Of a DNA stretch of 64,000 nt, positions 37,900-49,431 are shown one piece after another. The number at the start of each line of letters is the position of its first letter. Position 1 is the first letter of the stretch. Position numbers and translations under genes: made by a program. The stretch is from contig CM065809.1 in the NCBI GenBank assembly GCA_033398695.1, forward strand, positions 87,091,644 to 87,155,643, read 5' to 3'. Under the pieces are notes generated by a model. The model worked only from the letters and a program-made list of their open reading frames with translations, did not search any database and was not told the DNA's origin. Source of the DNA: Orobanche coerulescens. Lineage: Eukaryota > Streptophyta > Magnoliopsida > Lamiales > Orobanchaceae.

Positions 37900-38620
37900 T
37901 TACGGTTCCTTCGATATTGGAGATGTACCGGGCTCCAACTCAATCATGAATTCCACATCTCTCTGTGGAGGCAAACCAGGTAACTCGTCTTGAAAAACAT
38001 CAGCATATTCCCTCACTACCGGAATATCCGTCAACATTACTGATGATTTCTCGGTTTTGGTCATATAGCACCAATAACCGACACATCCCTGATTGAGTAA
38101 TCTCACTGCTTTCATCAAATTAATGACCTTACCAGAACAGACGGGATTACCTCCCTGAAAAATACATTCAACCCCATCGTCTGAAATGATAGTGACCATA
38201 CGCTTACGGACACTAATGATGGCATCATGGCGATCCATCCAATCAATACCAAAATGACGTCGTCTCTCGGTAAATCTACCACGATTAGGTCCGCTGGCCA
38301 TACACGACCATGAAGCTGAATCGGACAATTCTGAATCTCATGATTACCGATAATTCGTCTACCATCCGGTAGACCAATGACATAAGGTTCACAACTAGTA
38401 GCACTACCCAGGCGTAGTCTACTCAAACATGACTCGGAAATGAATGAATGCGATGCACTAGTATCAAAAAGGGTACACACAGGTTGAGATAGAATATCGA
38501 GTGTACCTGAGATCATTCGGGCCTCTGGGTCATCGATCTTCTTCATCTCATAAATCCGGGGCTTGATAGTCCCGGCACCGGACGCTCCCGTCTGATGGCT
38601 AAAGGATCCACCCTTGTTCG
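37900..38620 (-). pseudogene. Tekay-A aspartic protease and linker
   Basis: Two overlapping frames (38115-38546 and 37900-38328) cover the protease. The active site reads LFDTSASHSFIS, so the glycine of DTGAS is replaced by serine. Next comes the flap-like region (VIGLPDGRRIIGNHEI), then a frameshift, then the linker to RT (WMDRHDAIISVRKRMVTI, ELPGLPPQRDVEFMIELEPG). The active-site change plus the shift suggests loss of activity. Confidence 0.88.
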
Positions 38621-38660
38621 CTCCTGTCGTCTTAAACGACGCTGACTGAGTAGCTTGATT

Positions 38661-39848
38661 CTAGACGGCTGACTGCTTCGGCGCCTGAGATGACGTCGGA
38701 GTAGGTTTGGAGTCCCTACGGCAAAAACGGGCCTTATGCCCAGCAATCCCACAGTTATGACACGTGATAGTCTGTCTCGGACACTTGGTGCTGAGATGAC
38801 CAAGATCCCCACAGTTAAAACAGGTGATGGCCGAACTGGTCGCGCGTGACTGAGATTCCGCGGGTTTAGACGTCACAGGAGGTCGCTCAGAAAAAGCAGA
38901 GCCCGCACGAGGTTTCTTGAAGGTTGTCTGACCGGCTTCAGACTGATTACGATTCTTCGATTTCTTGCTAGCAGACGAAGGTTGCTGCTTAGCAATTTCC
39001 TTAGCAGTAAGCTCATAAGTGAGAGCTTTCTCAATGAATTCAGCTAACGTGGTACAACTATGATTAAGCAATTGTAGTCTCATACGGGGTTTCAGCCTCT
39101 TGCTGAAATACTTAATCTTATCCGCCTCGGAATGAATGATAAATGAGGCGAACGGAAGAAGTTCCTGAAATTTCTCGGCAATGGCAAGAACATCCTCATC
39201 TGTTGAGGGGTCGGGAGTGAGTAATTCTGACAATTTAGCTTCCCTGAGTGGGGCTGGATAATACCTCTCCATCATGAGAGTCTTGAACTGATCCCAAGTA
39301 CATGATCCTTCAGTGGGTTTCAACGATAACCACCAAGAATGAGCACTCTTACCCTGGTAGTAAGCCGCAACTGAAACTTTATGTCCTTCGGGACACTCTA
39401 CCATCACAAATAACTTCTCGAAATATTCGAGCCAATGAACAATATCCGCCGGCTCAGACGAGCCCTCAAAAGTAGGTGGCCTTTGGCAAGAGATGTCGCC
39501 GATGATACTGCTCACATTCCTCTCTTGCCTCTGAGGTGGCGGCGGAGGAGCCTATTGATTTTGATTGACTGAGTTATGCATCGTCTCCATTAGCTGTGCC
39601 ATCTGGGTCATTTGGGCCATCATGCCCTGCATAAAAGCAAGTGGGTCAACCCAAACACCTTCTGACTGAGCCGTGTCCCGGGTACTACTCCCCGATAGTG
39701 AATGATCGCGTCCAGGTGAATGAGTGGCAGCGTCGCTGCTCGATGAATTAGCATTATTTCTCGCATTCGCACGTGTATTCACACGAGCTCTAGGAATTCG
39801 GCCCGCTCCGCGGCCTCGTCCTCCATGTCCTCTGCCTGCTCTCTCCAT
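38661..39848 (-). pseudogene. Tekay-A gag
   Basis: The start is the ATG at 39848 (MERAGRGHGGRGRGAGR), giving an arginine/glycine-rich N-terminus. A TAG at about 39552 (a CAG-to-TAG type change) is followed in the same frame by 38661-39515. That frame has a retrotransposon gag domain (FEGSSEPADIVHWLEYFEKL, WDQFKTLMMERYYP). Two CCHC zinc knuckles follow: CFNCGDLGHLSTKC and CHNCGIAGHKARFC. A second TAG occurs at about 38660, before the protease. Confidence 0.92.
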
Positions 39849-40342
39849 ACTGAAGTAGGAAAGTCACATGATGATTATATTCCCCGCATGAATATCACGT
39901 TACGATTATGACATGAGATGATGAAAATGAGCATACACGCTCTAACACAGTGATTACATGAATGATTAACTAAGGTGACATGATTATCTGATGAAATTAT
40001 TGAAATGATTATCTTGAACAAATTAACAAGATTAATGATATGATCTTCCAGATCAACAACCGAGTAATGAAATGAATTGAGTGATTAATGAGTTAACATG
40101 ACCGTTCTGGTCAAAATGAAAATTATGATTGAGGATTGTTAACTCATGAATTATGAATGAATGATTATTGCCAGGAATTATACCATGGCATTAGAAGTCT
40201 TACAGTTCTTGGTCTGATTGGCTCGGCATCTGCACAGGTCACACGTGACGCGAAAGTCCAATGATACTAGTCCAATGACGATGATTTCAAACGAGACATG
40301 ACTCGGAGGGTAGTATTCAAAACCACTCTCCGATACCAACTC
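39849..40342 (-). other. Tekay-A leader with primer-binding site
   Basis: This is non-coding sequence between the 5' LTR and gag. Next to the LTR, the minus strand reads TTGGTATCGGAGAG (about 40326-40339), an initiator-Met-type primer site with one change (A to G) from TGGTATCAGAG. The rest is AT-rich with repeated ATGATTA-like words and no gene. Confidence 0.8.
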
Positions 40343-42813
40343 TGTAACACCCCAAACTAGGCGGAGATTACAGTGCCGTGGACCCCCGACTGGGACCCAC
40401 CAGGCGAATGAAAACAGATGAATTAAATAATATAACTGCAGTACCGATCCACATTATATTATCAAATACTCCGATGAGGAGCTTAAGTACAACACGCCAG
40501 GAGAATACCGAATACTAATATATTTTATATGAAGATAAAATACACCACCCTGAATAAATAAACATTTCAAACGGAATTTGCAGCGGAAAATACAAATGAC
40601 GGAAATGACTGAAATGACTGAAACAAACGGAATGACTAGGGCCCCCTACTAGTATCACTGGGACTCCTCGCCATCAACATGCTCTTCCCGTGCCTTTGCC
40701 TTACCGTGACCTGAAAACAAAATCCCCCAACGGGGTCAGTTACACAGAACAACAATCCTCAAGGGTTGAAAATACACAATCATGATATAACTGAAATTAT
40801 GAAATATCCTTAGTTACGAATTACGCTGAATAGGAGTATCATAGTACGCCCGTAATGTTTTGTGAAAGTGTACAAGATGAATGACCGGACACACCCGTCC
40901 TTGTACCTAATTAGTCTCACGGAGGTAAGCGTTACCGTGTGCACGGTCCAAATGTATCGGTGAACCCAATACATGACCATCGTGTGCCCGACTAAAAATT
41001 CCACACAACCACACCCGGCCACGCAATATGAACCCAGAAGGTCATATAAACGAGAATGGCCGTAATGAACATCAATGAATAATAATTCGACAGGGCCAAG
41101 AATGACTTACCGAGATGAAATTAATAGTGACATGATTGCTAACTCAATGAAATGATTGGAACCGTCGTTCCTCGTGAATGAAGTGATTATTTGACCATTA
41201 CAAGTCTCAATACGGTTATTACCATGATGCATGAGTATGATTATAAATGATCAACAACAAAAAGGAGTGAATATCCTTTTAACCGAGTAAGAATCAACTT
41301 ACACAACCGGTGAAGAATGTCCATCCACGAACAATGTCCTAAGTGAAATGTCGGTCGCTCGAACAACCTTGAATAACATAATACCAATAATCCGTTCAAT
41401 ACACGTATCAAACACGATTACAACCAACTCAAACGTCGATACAACAATATCCGAACTCGTAGATGTACTCTAACGAATACGTTGAGAATATCCTTCCCGT
41501 TGGTTATAACCAAACCCAATTTATCGAAACCAACTTCCAAATGATTTATTCATACCAGCAAAACAATATCAATGACATCAATAATTCAATAGGAATCCAC
41601 AATTCAAGTTTACAACATCAATCGGAAAATCTCCAAATTAACCGAAGTCAACCCCAAGGGTTCTTGAAATAATTCCGAAAATAGCCATTAAATCCGTAGG
41701 AATATATTTATCTAAGGTAGATAATCCATATCTAACATATTCCAATAATAATCCAAGCTTACACGAAGAAATCGGAAGGAAAAACCCAAAAATCCGAAAT
41801 TCTAGATCCAAGAGATTAATACCTTAGATTTGATGTTTTGAAGATGATGAAGCGATGATTAATCCAACTCAAAGACTTGAAGGAGATGATTGATGATTAC
41901 ACCTCAAGGAATACTCTTCAACTCGCTCCAAATCGCCCGGAACCGATGAGAGAATGTGAAGAAATGACAAATGCCAAAATCTGGCTAACTGTCCAATTTA
42001 TAGTGATCCCAGTTTAGCGCGCACTAACCCCTATGCTTAGCATGCGCTAACGGGTGTTCTGGGTAGTACGGTACCCACTGTCCGACAACGGTAGCGCGCG
42101 CTACGTACCTTTGGTAGCGTGCGCTACGGATGTACAATTGGCGTGCGCTAACCCCAAATGTTAGCGTGCGCTAACTAATTATTTGATACCCAGTACTGGA
42201 GTCCAGAAACCTTCTGTCCTCTGATCTGATCGCGGTAGCGTGCGCTACAATCGATATTTAGCGTGCGCTACAATATCGATTGCATACGCTAAAAACCACT
42301 CATAGCGTACGCTATGAATTAATCCAATGCAGTCTAGTAGCCACTGGACTCAACCTGATTCGACCTTAGTGTGCGCTATACCAACTGCATAGCGTTCGCT
42401 ACCCCGGCCTACTAGCGCGCGCTACTTACCATTCGTAGCGTGCGCTACATATAACTCACCTGCAGTCCAGTGCCTTCTGGACTGCAGCCAGGACAACATT
42501 AGCGTGCGCTAATGCTGAGTGGTAGCATGCGCTACCTGTACTCAATTAGCGTGCGCTAAAGAGAGTACTAAGCGTGCGCTACTCCTCACACACAGCCCAC
42601 CATGAAGATGACAATGATGATACGCTCGGCCCGACTATCCAACCGGGTTGAATGATGAAATAACACTGATACGCGATACCAATATACTCCGAACGGTGAA
42701 TACAATGAATGAAATGAACGATGAATGATCATTAATGAGTGAAAAATACTGAGTGACAATTACTGAATGATAAATATTGAATGATAATGACTGAATTACA
42801 ACCGGGCATTACA
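40343..42813 (-). repeat. Tekay-A 5' LTR, complete (2471 bp)
   Basis: It has TGTAACACCCC at its left and CATTACA at its right (plus strand). The minus-strand TATA box is at 41997-42002, followed to the right by the palindrome array (42014-42583). It is the intact reference for the split 3' LTR. The open frame 41463-41672 is chance. Confidence 0.95.
42014..42583. repeat. Palindrome array TAGCGTGCGCTA in Tekay-A LTR
   Basis: There are about seventeen copies of a 12-14-base near-palindrome built on TAGCGTGCGCTA. In many copies the outer bases pair symmetrically: GTAGCG..CGCTAC, TTAGCG..CGCTAA, CATAGCG..CGCTATG, GGTAGC..GCTACC. Spacing is irregular. The array begins about 12 bases upstream (in minus-strand sense) of the TATA box. 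The same array is present, split, at 22673-23050 plus 34685-34875, and at 62639-63205 in Tekay-B. Confidence 0.9.
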
Positions 42814-42818
42814 GATAA

Positions 42819-43678
42819 TGGTACTCCTATGAATCAAGGAGGCATCACCTCTTTGTTATTTTAATATGTAACTTTCGATAACTTGTATTTAGGCGTGGTA
42901 CTTTCGTACTTTTGAAGTTAGATTGGTTGTGTTTGCTTGGTTTTGGTACTTTAGAAGTTAAATTGGTGGTTTGCTTGGTTTTGGTATTTTAGAAGTTAAA
43001 TTGGTGGGTTGCTGTTTATTTTGTATTGCCAATCTTGGATGGTTATTGGCAGTGTTGCTTGGTTTTAAATTAGGACTTTATTTTGGATGGGTTGATGTAA
43101 AAACCAAATGGCCATTTCAAAATATTTTTAAGCAGTGTTGCATTTTACTTTAGCTGTTGTTGCATTTTACTTTAGTTGCTGTTGTATTTTATAAAAAAAC
43201 CTAGTGTTGCCTTAAAAAAATTGGTGTTGCCTAAAATAAAAAACTAATGTTGCAAAACAAAATGTGGGCCCCACTGACGTGGCACTAATGTGGGACCCAT
43301 TACTGTTGTGGCAATAATGTGGGACCCACTAATGACGTGGCACCACGGTGGGACCCCATTGTTGACGGCACCAATGCGGGCCCCACTGACGACGGAACCA
43401 ATGTGGGCCCCATTGCTGACGGCACCTTGTTTTATTGCTTTTATGCAATCTTAGTCAACACCGTTTCTTGTTGCCTTACTTGGTTATGTTGTTGCATCAT
43501 ATGCATAATGCAATACTTTTGTTCCGTTGCAGTAGAGAGAAAAAGTGTTACCTTATTGTTCAAAGGCAATGGCCGTATTGGCAACAAGGGTTTGTTGTTG
43601 CCTTTTGCCTAAGGCAACACTTTTAGTGTCTTCTGCAACAATAAACAGGGCTTGCCTATGAGCACTTATGGTGTAGTG
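42819..43678 (+). other. CACTA 3' flank, subterminal repeats and right terminus
   Basis: This is the CACTA sequence that continues after Tekay-A: 3' untranslated-like sequence with repeated GGTTTTGGTA and TTGCATTTTACTTTAG units. From about 43262 to 43430 there are six to seven imperfect copies of a unit like AATGTGGGCCCCACTGACG. These are probably the subterminal repeats that CACTA proteins bind. The element ends at 43678 with the CACTA terminus in reverse complement. The open frame 43319-43612 is repeat-derived. Confidence 0.75.
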
Positions 43679-44680
43679 GGTGCTTTTGAAAGCGGGGATG
43701 TGCCTGGATCTAATTCAATGGTAAACTCTACCTAACGATGTGGAGGTAAACCCGACAACTCATCTGTAAGAACATTTGGGTATTCTCGGACCACCGGAAT
43801 ATCGGCCAATTCAGTTGGTCGATCTACTGTCTTGGTCATGTAGCACCAATAACCAACATATCCCTGATTAAGCAGTTTTACTGCTTTTATTGCGCTTATG
43901 ATTTTTCCGAAACGGCTAGGATTATCACCCTAAAAATGTACTCAAAACCATATTCATAAGTGATGGTCAGCATCCTTTTGCGGATGCTAAATATGGCATC
44001 ATGGCGATCCATCGAATCGATACCCAAGATTACATCATCTTTAGGTAAATCGACCACAATCAAGTCTAATAACCACTCACGGTCATTCATACGAATCGGA
44101 CAGTTCTGAACTTCATGATTCCCAACAATTCTTATACCATTGGGTAGACCAATCACATAAGGCTCACAGTCGCTAATAAGATCTAAGTGCAAATGACTCA
44201 AACAAGAAGCAGATATAAAGGAGTGCGAAGCACCAGTATAAAAAAGAACATATACAAGCTGAGAGTAGATCTCGAGTGTACCTGCGATCATGATAGCTTC
44301 AGGATCATCGACCCTCTTCATTTCGTAGATTTTGGGTTTTGCAGCCCCGGTACCAGATGTACCAGCTTGACTTCCATGGCCTGTTCCTCTGTTTACCCCT
44401 GTAGTCTGGTGGGAGGCCGACAGAGGTGCCCTGTCCTGAACACATACGTCCTGGCCCAACTCTACAAAAACGAGCACGATGCCCAGTAATCCCACAAATA
44501 TGGCCTACAACAGTCGGCTTCAGACATTTAGAGGTGATGTGCCCCTGATCTCCACAGTTAAAACACACAATAGACCAGCTGGCCGCACGAGAATGCAAAC
44601 CTGTTGGTTTTGATGCCACATGTGGCTGCACGGAAAAAGTCTTACGGATTGGGGCTTCCTGAATGTTACCCAGTTACTAT
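43679..44680 (-). pseudogene. Gypsy fragment D, gag end and protease
   Basis: On the minus strand, a zinc-knuckle region (44305-44631: CFNCGDQGHITSKC, then a second knuckle with its first Cys changed) precedes a protease (43896-44495: VLFYTGASHSFIS, where the catalytic Asp is replaced by Tyr). The linker ends in an ELDPGTSPLSKAP-like motif that runs up to the CACTA terminus. It is collinear with Tekay-A gag-protease but clearly diverged. The gag N-terminus is missing on the right because LTR F begins there, and the polymerase is missing on the left because of the CACTA. This makes it the oldest layer visible. Confidence 0.85.
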
Positions 44681-46697
44681 TGTAACACCCCCAAGAAATC
44701 CTGGGAATGTAATAGCGTCGTGGATCCCTACATGGGACCCACCAGGCTAGGTAATCAACTCCACTCATCGACTCCTGGAGTCAGCGCTATAACACCACAT
44801 CACAAGGACACAAAACAATAAAAATCCACCTGGTTCGACCGGTCAATCAAGCAACACAATACTTCAATGAAAATATAACGGACAACTCATTACACTTTGC
44901 AAAATCAAAAGCCCCTAAGTACTCGAGTACGTCTATTAGTTCACAAGTTGGAAAACAACCATATTGAAATGGACAACGAAAGTAGAGAAACTCGCTTGCA
45001 CATGTCAACAACCCTGGACAGCATCCTCATACTGTCCCAATGCCCACTCGTCCAGCTGAACATGACCTGAAATTCATAACAAGAATTTCCTCAAAATGGA
45101 TCCCCAAAAGGGTTAGCAATTACGCTAGTACAAGTAACCAAATGAACAACTGACACCTTACACATCTAGTCAAAGCATGCAATTCAGAAAACATCAGTTG
45201 AAACACACATTTCCGGAAACGCCATAATCAAAAACACATTTGTAAAATGCACCACAATTAACCGCGGACCCACGCCTCTGTGGACCCCTACCGAGATGCC
45301 GTCGGATCTAACCCGTAGTGGTTAAAAGCAAGCTCGCGGATCCACGCCTCTGTGGACCCCTACCCAGACCCCGTCGGATCTAACCCATAGTGAACATACG
45401 CACACACACACACGTTACTCATGCAATAATACCATGTTAAGCATGTAAGTTCATTAAGTGTACTTGCCTCGATCAATTGACAACGACACGAACAGAAGGG
45501 AAGAATCAAACAAGACCATTAGGAACCGACAAACCCGATCCTAATGATTCGAAGAATACAATCACAACCATTTCTAAATGATTACGAAAATGAAATACAC
45601 CCAAAAACCCACCTACGATTCATATAAGTTCGTACAAAAATAACGACGAGGACGGATCGCAACCGAACCCTCTCGATTTCCAAAATATAATGGAACTTAC
45701 CATGAACTCATAGGGAAAACAAGAATACCATCTAGATTAATCATATACATCAAGTATTAATCAACCACACGGAACGAAATGGTCATAAAATTGAAAATCC
45801 CCAAAATTCCCAAAAATTGGGTTCTAAGATATTTTACCTTGATTCGAAGATGAACAACGGATGATTAGTGATAGATTGATGTATGATGCTTGAATATACT
45901 TCTACAATGGAGTTTTGGTGAAAATTGTACGAACCCTAGCTTCCAAAGTCGCTCCCGTCGCGAAGAGAAGGGAGAAAGGTGAGAAATGAAGAAAAATCGG
46001 CTGTTGCGAGTTTATATACTGGCAGGTGTTACGGCCGTAACATAAGAACATTACGACCGTAACGTGTCTGTCTTACGGCTGAAACTTGCCCCTGGAATGA
46101 AACTGGGCAATTTCAACAAAGTCAACATACGGCTGTATCAATACACGATTACGGCCGTATCAATTCATATGGCCGTAACTCATGCATGTTACGGCCGTAA
46201 CTTCTCACTCGACCAAAATGCAAGAAAATGAAGTCTTGTTACGGACGTGTAAAGGAAAGCTTACGGCCATAACTCTTGAGTCTTACGGCCATAACATCGC
46301 TGGCTTACGGCCGTAACATGGCATGTGACAGCAGGCCAGAATCTGAAGTAACTTCTCGACGGGAGAATGATTGGAGAATACCAAGGTGTACCAACTACCA
46401 ACGGATACACTCACGATGGGTTAGAGGCAGAAACTAAAGTGCTAAAATGAAATGTGGTTCTGACTACCCGAGGATACGGGAAACTACAATGTTAGTAGTA
46501 ACCCGAAAACATTGGGACAAAATGACCCAAAACATCCGAAACGCTGGATACATGATCGAAACAACATACGAAAACTCACAACATGCATAACAACATGAAA
46601 CGGACGTGCGGAAACCCTGAAACGGCGGTTATGTACAACAGTTATGAGAATCGAATGAAATAGTGACGGAAATGACAATAAACACGGAATTGAGTAA
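44681..46697 (-). mobile_element. LTR F, reversed gypsy LTR inserted in D, cut by C1
   Basis: It begins TGTAACACCCCC on the plus strand, right inside D gag coding sequence and without a primer site. It is therefore an insertion into D rather than D's own 5' LTR; ACTAT (44676-44680) would be its target duplication. The minus-strand TATA box is at 46011-46018 (AGTATATAAAC) with a TTACGGCCGTAA array to its right. A 73-bp unit (CCACGCCTCTGTGGACCCC) is repeated in tandem near 45265-45395. C1 inserts at 46698 and its remaining 5' end is not seen. There are no genes. Confidence 0.78.
46024..46318. repeat. Palindrome array TTACGGCCGTAA in LTR F
   Basis: There are about eleven perfect or one- to two-base-changed copies of TTACGGCCGTAA. 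They start about six bases from the LTR F TATA box in promoter-upstream direction. Several are extended to GTTACGGCCGTAAC, again keeping symmetry. Confidence 0.87.
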
Positions 46698-49415
46698 TGT
46701 AATATCCGCAATTTCGATTTCCGGTAATATATTTTTTTTCGCTGAAGTCCGTTTTGATGACTCTCTCATGACTGTATCATCATTTTGAGAATGATTAATT
46801 CTGCAGTTTTTGTTATTCGAGTTCGTTTCGGTGTCGTTTTGTTGAGTTCCGCATTCTTAAGCGGCTTTTCCGCACTTGAGTTCGATTCTTGTGAATCTCA
46901 TCCGAAACTATTGTTTCGAGTTTCTCGTAAGTTCATTTAATGTTATTATTCATGTTGCGAGCTTTGGTTTGGTGTTTCGATCGTGTATCGTGTATTTCAG
47001 ATGTTTTGGGCCGTTTTCGTAATTTCCCAAAGTTTGGGGTAATTACTTCCGTTGTCGAATTCCGACACTTCGGGTGGTCGGAATCATGTGTTCTCTTATT
47101 TCCATGATTCGTCTTTGCGAGTACTTCGTAACCGTATTTTCAGTTTATATTCAGGTTCGAGTTTCGGGGTTATCCGGGCCGTCGGAGTAGCCACAACCGA
47201 GTCACGGCCGGAGCAGGGCCTGCTTTGGCGAGTTACTGGTAAGGTGCAGTTACGCCCATACGTGATCGGCAGACATGGCTGGATGAATGTCGGTTACGGT
47301 TGTAAGGACCTGTCGGGTACGGTCGTAAGTGCCGAGTTATGGCCGTAAGGCCCTGTCGGTTACGCCCGTAAGCGATTGGCAGGCGCTGGGCGGATTTTGA
47401 CGAATGCCGGTTACGTCCGTAAGGCCCTGCTGGTGACGGCCGTAACCTTGCCGGCCATATATAGGCCTGGCTCGGCCAGACTTCATTTTTCACCTTCTTT
47501 CCTCGTTTTTGTGACGGCTGGCGATGGGAGACTCGGGAAATCGAGTTCTTGCCCTATTCTAATCAATTCCAAGGCGTTTTCGAAGATTCTTGTTGATTAT
47601 ATCATCATACAATCCGTGTTCTTCGTCCGAATCATGGTATTTTGGCTTGAATCCTTGTTTTTGAAGATTTTGGGGATTTTCCTTTTGATTTCGATTCCAA
47701 TCCGTTTTTGATCAATTAGTTGTTGTATAAACATTGTTTTGAATATGTTCTATGGATTGGATACTCATATCTTTGATTCGTCCGACTCGAAGGGCGATTT
47801 CTTTGTTCTTGAAGGGTCTTGAACATTTAATGTTTGATTAAATGTTCGAATGAGTTCCCTTCGATAGTTTGCTGGGATTTCCATTGTTTTGGCCTTGATT
47901 CTCGTCGTAATCATGTTTTATTGTTCCTTCCGGAGGATTATAGGTGTTTGAGGATTCCGAGTTGAATCTCATTGGTGATTGATGATTCGTGTGGTGTTCT
48001 TTTCGTAGTCGGTTCGTGCCAATATACTTCGGCCGATTCTCCATGTTGTGGTTATCCGAGGCAAGTAACTTGTCCATACAAATTCTTGCTTTATGGATAC
48101 GATAATTACTCATTGTCTAAATGTGTTTGTTTGGTCGTTTTAATTGAACTTTCAAAGATTCGGTTAGCCTCGTTAAAGGCTCTCTTTCAAAACCGTGTGT
48201 GTTTTTACGATTATGGTGTTTCGTAAACGATTATGTGAATCCCGTGAACATGCTTGGTGTTATTGTTGTGCTTTGATAATATATATATATATATATATAT
48301 ATTATCTCATTCCGATGTGTTGTGGTTTAACACTTGTGTTGTGCTATGTGTTTATTGCCCTTGGGTGAATTGTTTGGATATCCATGTTGTGATATGCTAT
48401 TTGTGTGAATGTGTGGATATGGTCGAAGGTCTACGGTGACACATGGCATGCGATTATGTGGTCAGGAGACAACAAGTGATTGATCCAATTGCGAGATGAC
48501 ATGTCATGTGTTCACGGTGTTATGTGTATGATTGTGATTGTGTTTTGCTAACCTCGGGAGGGTCCGGCGAGGCCATGGAGGTAATCCAATGGTATAGCCT
48601 TGGATTCACGAGTTGGTGTTATTTTCGTTGACCGAGATTTGCGTATCTTGGGTGATTATGTTGTGTTGATTTTTATGTTCCGTCGAGGACACGTGACGTG
48701 GGTTCTGACCCTGTGAACTGTTGTTGGTTTTATTTGTGAAAACAAAACTTTTGGGCTGTGACCCCTGTTGATTTTGGAAAGAGAAGGATTTGATAATCCT
48801 AAATTATTTTCTACTAGAACTCCCGATGGCTTATTAAACAATTTTGTAAATTGTTTTCTTATGGATTGTGATCTTTTGGTTTTGGAACATTTTACCCAAA
48901 CTCTTGCCTCGGGAAGTGTTTGTTTCGTTGTATTTGAATCTTTGAGGATTTCTGGTTATTATTGTTCTTGGAACTTGAATTGTATGGCTCGTATTTGCAC
49001 ATTGTACTGGCACTAGCAAAATAGTGGAATTTTGCTAACCCCCGAGTAATCGGGGGTGGATGTCTGTATTGCATTCAGGTTTTGGGGAGCATAGCACAGG
49101 GTCGGCATGAAGGATGATAAAAGATGAACGATACTAATCACACGAGGACCCGTTTGATGTCATATTGGTTTAGTTGTATTTTATTTCCGCTACAGTATTT
49201 TTTCCCCGATGTACGGGAGTGTGTTGTATTCGACCCCTGCATGGGCATGTATTGTAATTGAGTTGTATGTATTTATTGAAAGACCAAATCGGTCTGTTGA
49301 TTCATTTTAGCCTTAAAGGCATTGTTGAGTTGTTCGATTTTGTTACCAGCCTGGTAGAACATTGACGATAGGTTCTACGGCGTGTAATATCCCTGAGCGG
49401 ATTAAGGGTGTTACA
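46698..49415 (+). repeat. C1 5' LTR (2718 bp)
   Basis: It starts TGTAATATCCGC and ends GGGTGTTACA. The TATA box (47458-47463) follows a decayed palindrome array (about 47225-47450) in which several CG sites have changed. An AT microsatellite lies at 48277-48304. The last 35 bases contain TGTAATATCC facing GGGTGTTACA, a possible hairpin. Open frames (47052, 47376, 48768) are not recognisable proteins. Confidence 0.93.
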
Positions 49416-49419
49416 TAAA

Positions 49420-49431
49420 TGGTATCAGAGC
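49420..49431 (+). promoter_or_regulatory. C1 primer-binding site (tRNA-iMet)
   Basis: TGGTATCAGAGC, four bases after the LTR end, is an exact complement of the initiator methionine tRNA 3' end as used by plant retrotransposons. Confidence 0.95.

Larger units (their letters stand above)
21003..42813 (-). mobile_element. Tekay-A, chromodomain Ty3/gypsy retrotransposon
   Basis: It is a complete element on the minus strand. The 5' LTR is on the right (40343-42813) and the 3' LTR on the left (21003-23052 plus 34685-35106, split by G2). It has a perfect 5-bp target duplication GATAA (20998-21002 and 42814-42818). The internal order on the minus strand is primer site, gag, protease, RT, RNase H, integrase, chromodomain-like end, purine tract. 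Excluding G2 it is about 10.2 kb. The two LTRs differ by scattered substitutions, so it is older than the duplication seen at 53706-60988. Confidence 0.95.
16323..43678 (+). mobile_element. CACTA (En/Spm-like) transposon, right part, interrupted
   Basis: The visible parts are the tnp2 3' end and a second multi-exon gene (16323-21002), then, beyond Tekay-A, the 3' flank and right terminus (42819-43678). The right end reads GCACTTATGGTGTAGTG, that is CACTACACCATAAGTGC in reverse complement, the hallmark CACTA terminus. The three bases after it (GGT) are the expected 3-bp target duplication, in gypsy fragment D. The left terminus is outside the window. Copia-2 interrupts its tnp2 gene and Tekay-A sits at the end of its second gene. 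Confidence 0.85.

Noticed and set aside
42014..42583. Regularly repeated short dyads resembling a CRISPR array
   Set aside because: Repeats are only 12-14 bases, spacing is irregular, spacers are conserved between LTR copies, and the context is a plant LTR retrotransposon. No cas genes are present.
44681..46697. LTR F as the own 5' LTR of gypsy fragment D
   Set aside because: There is no primer-binding site or leader between them and D gag is cut in the middle, so F is an insertion.
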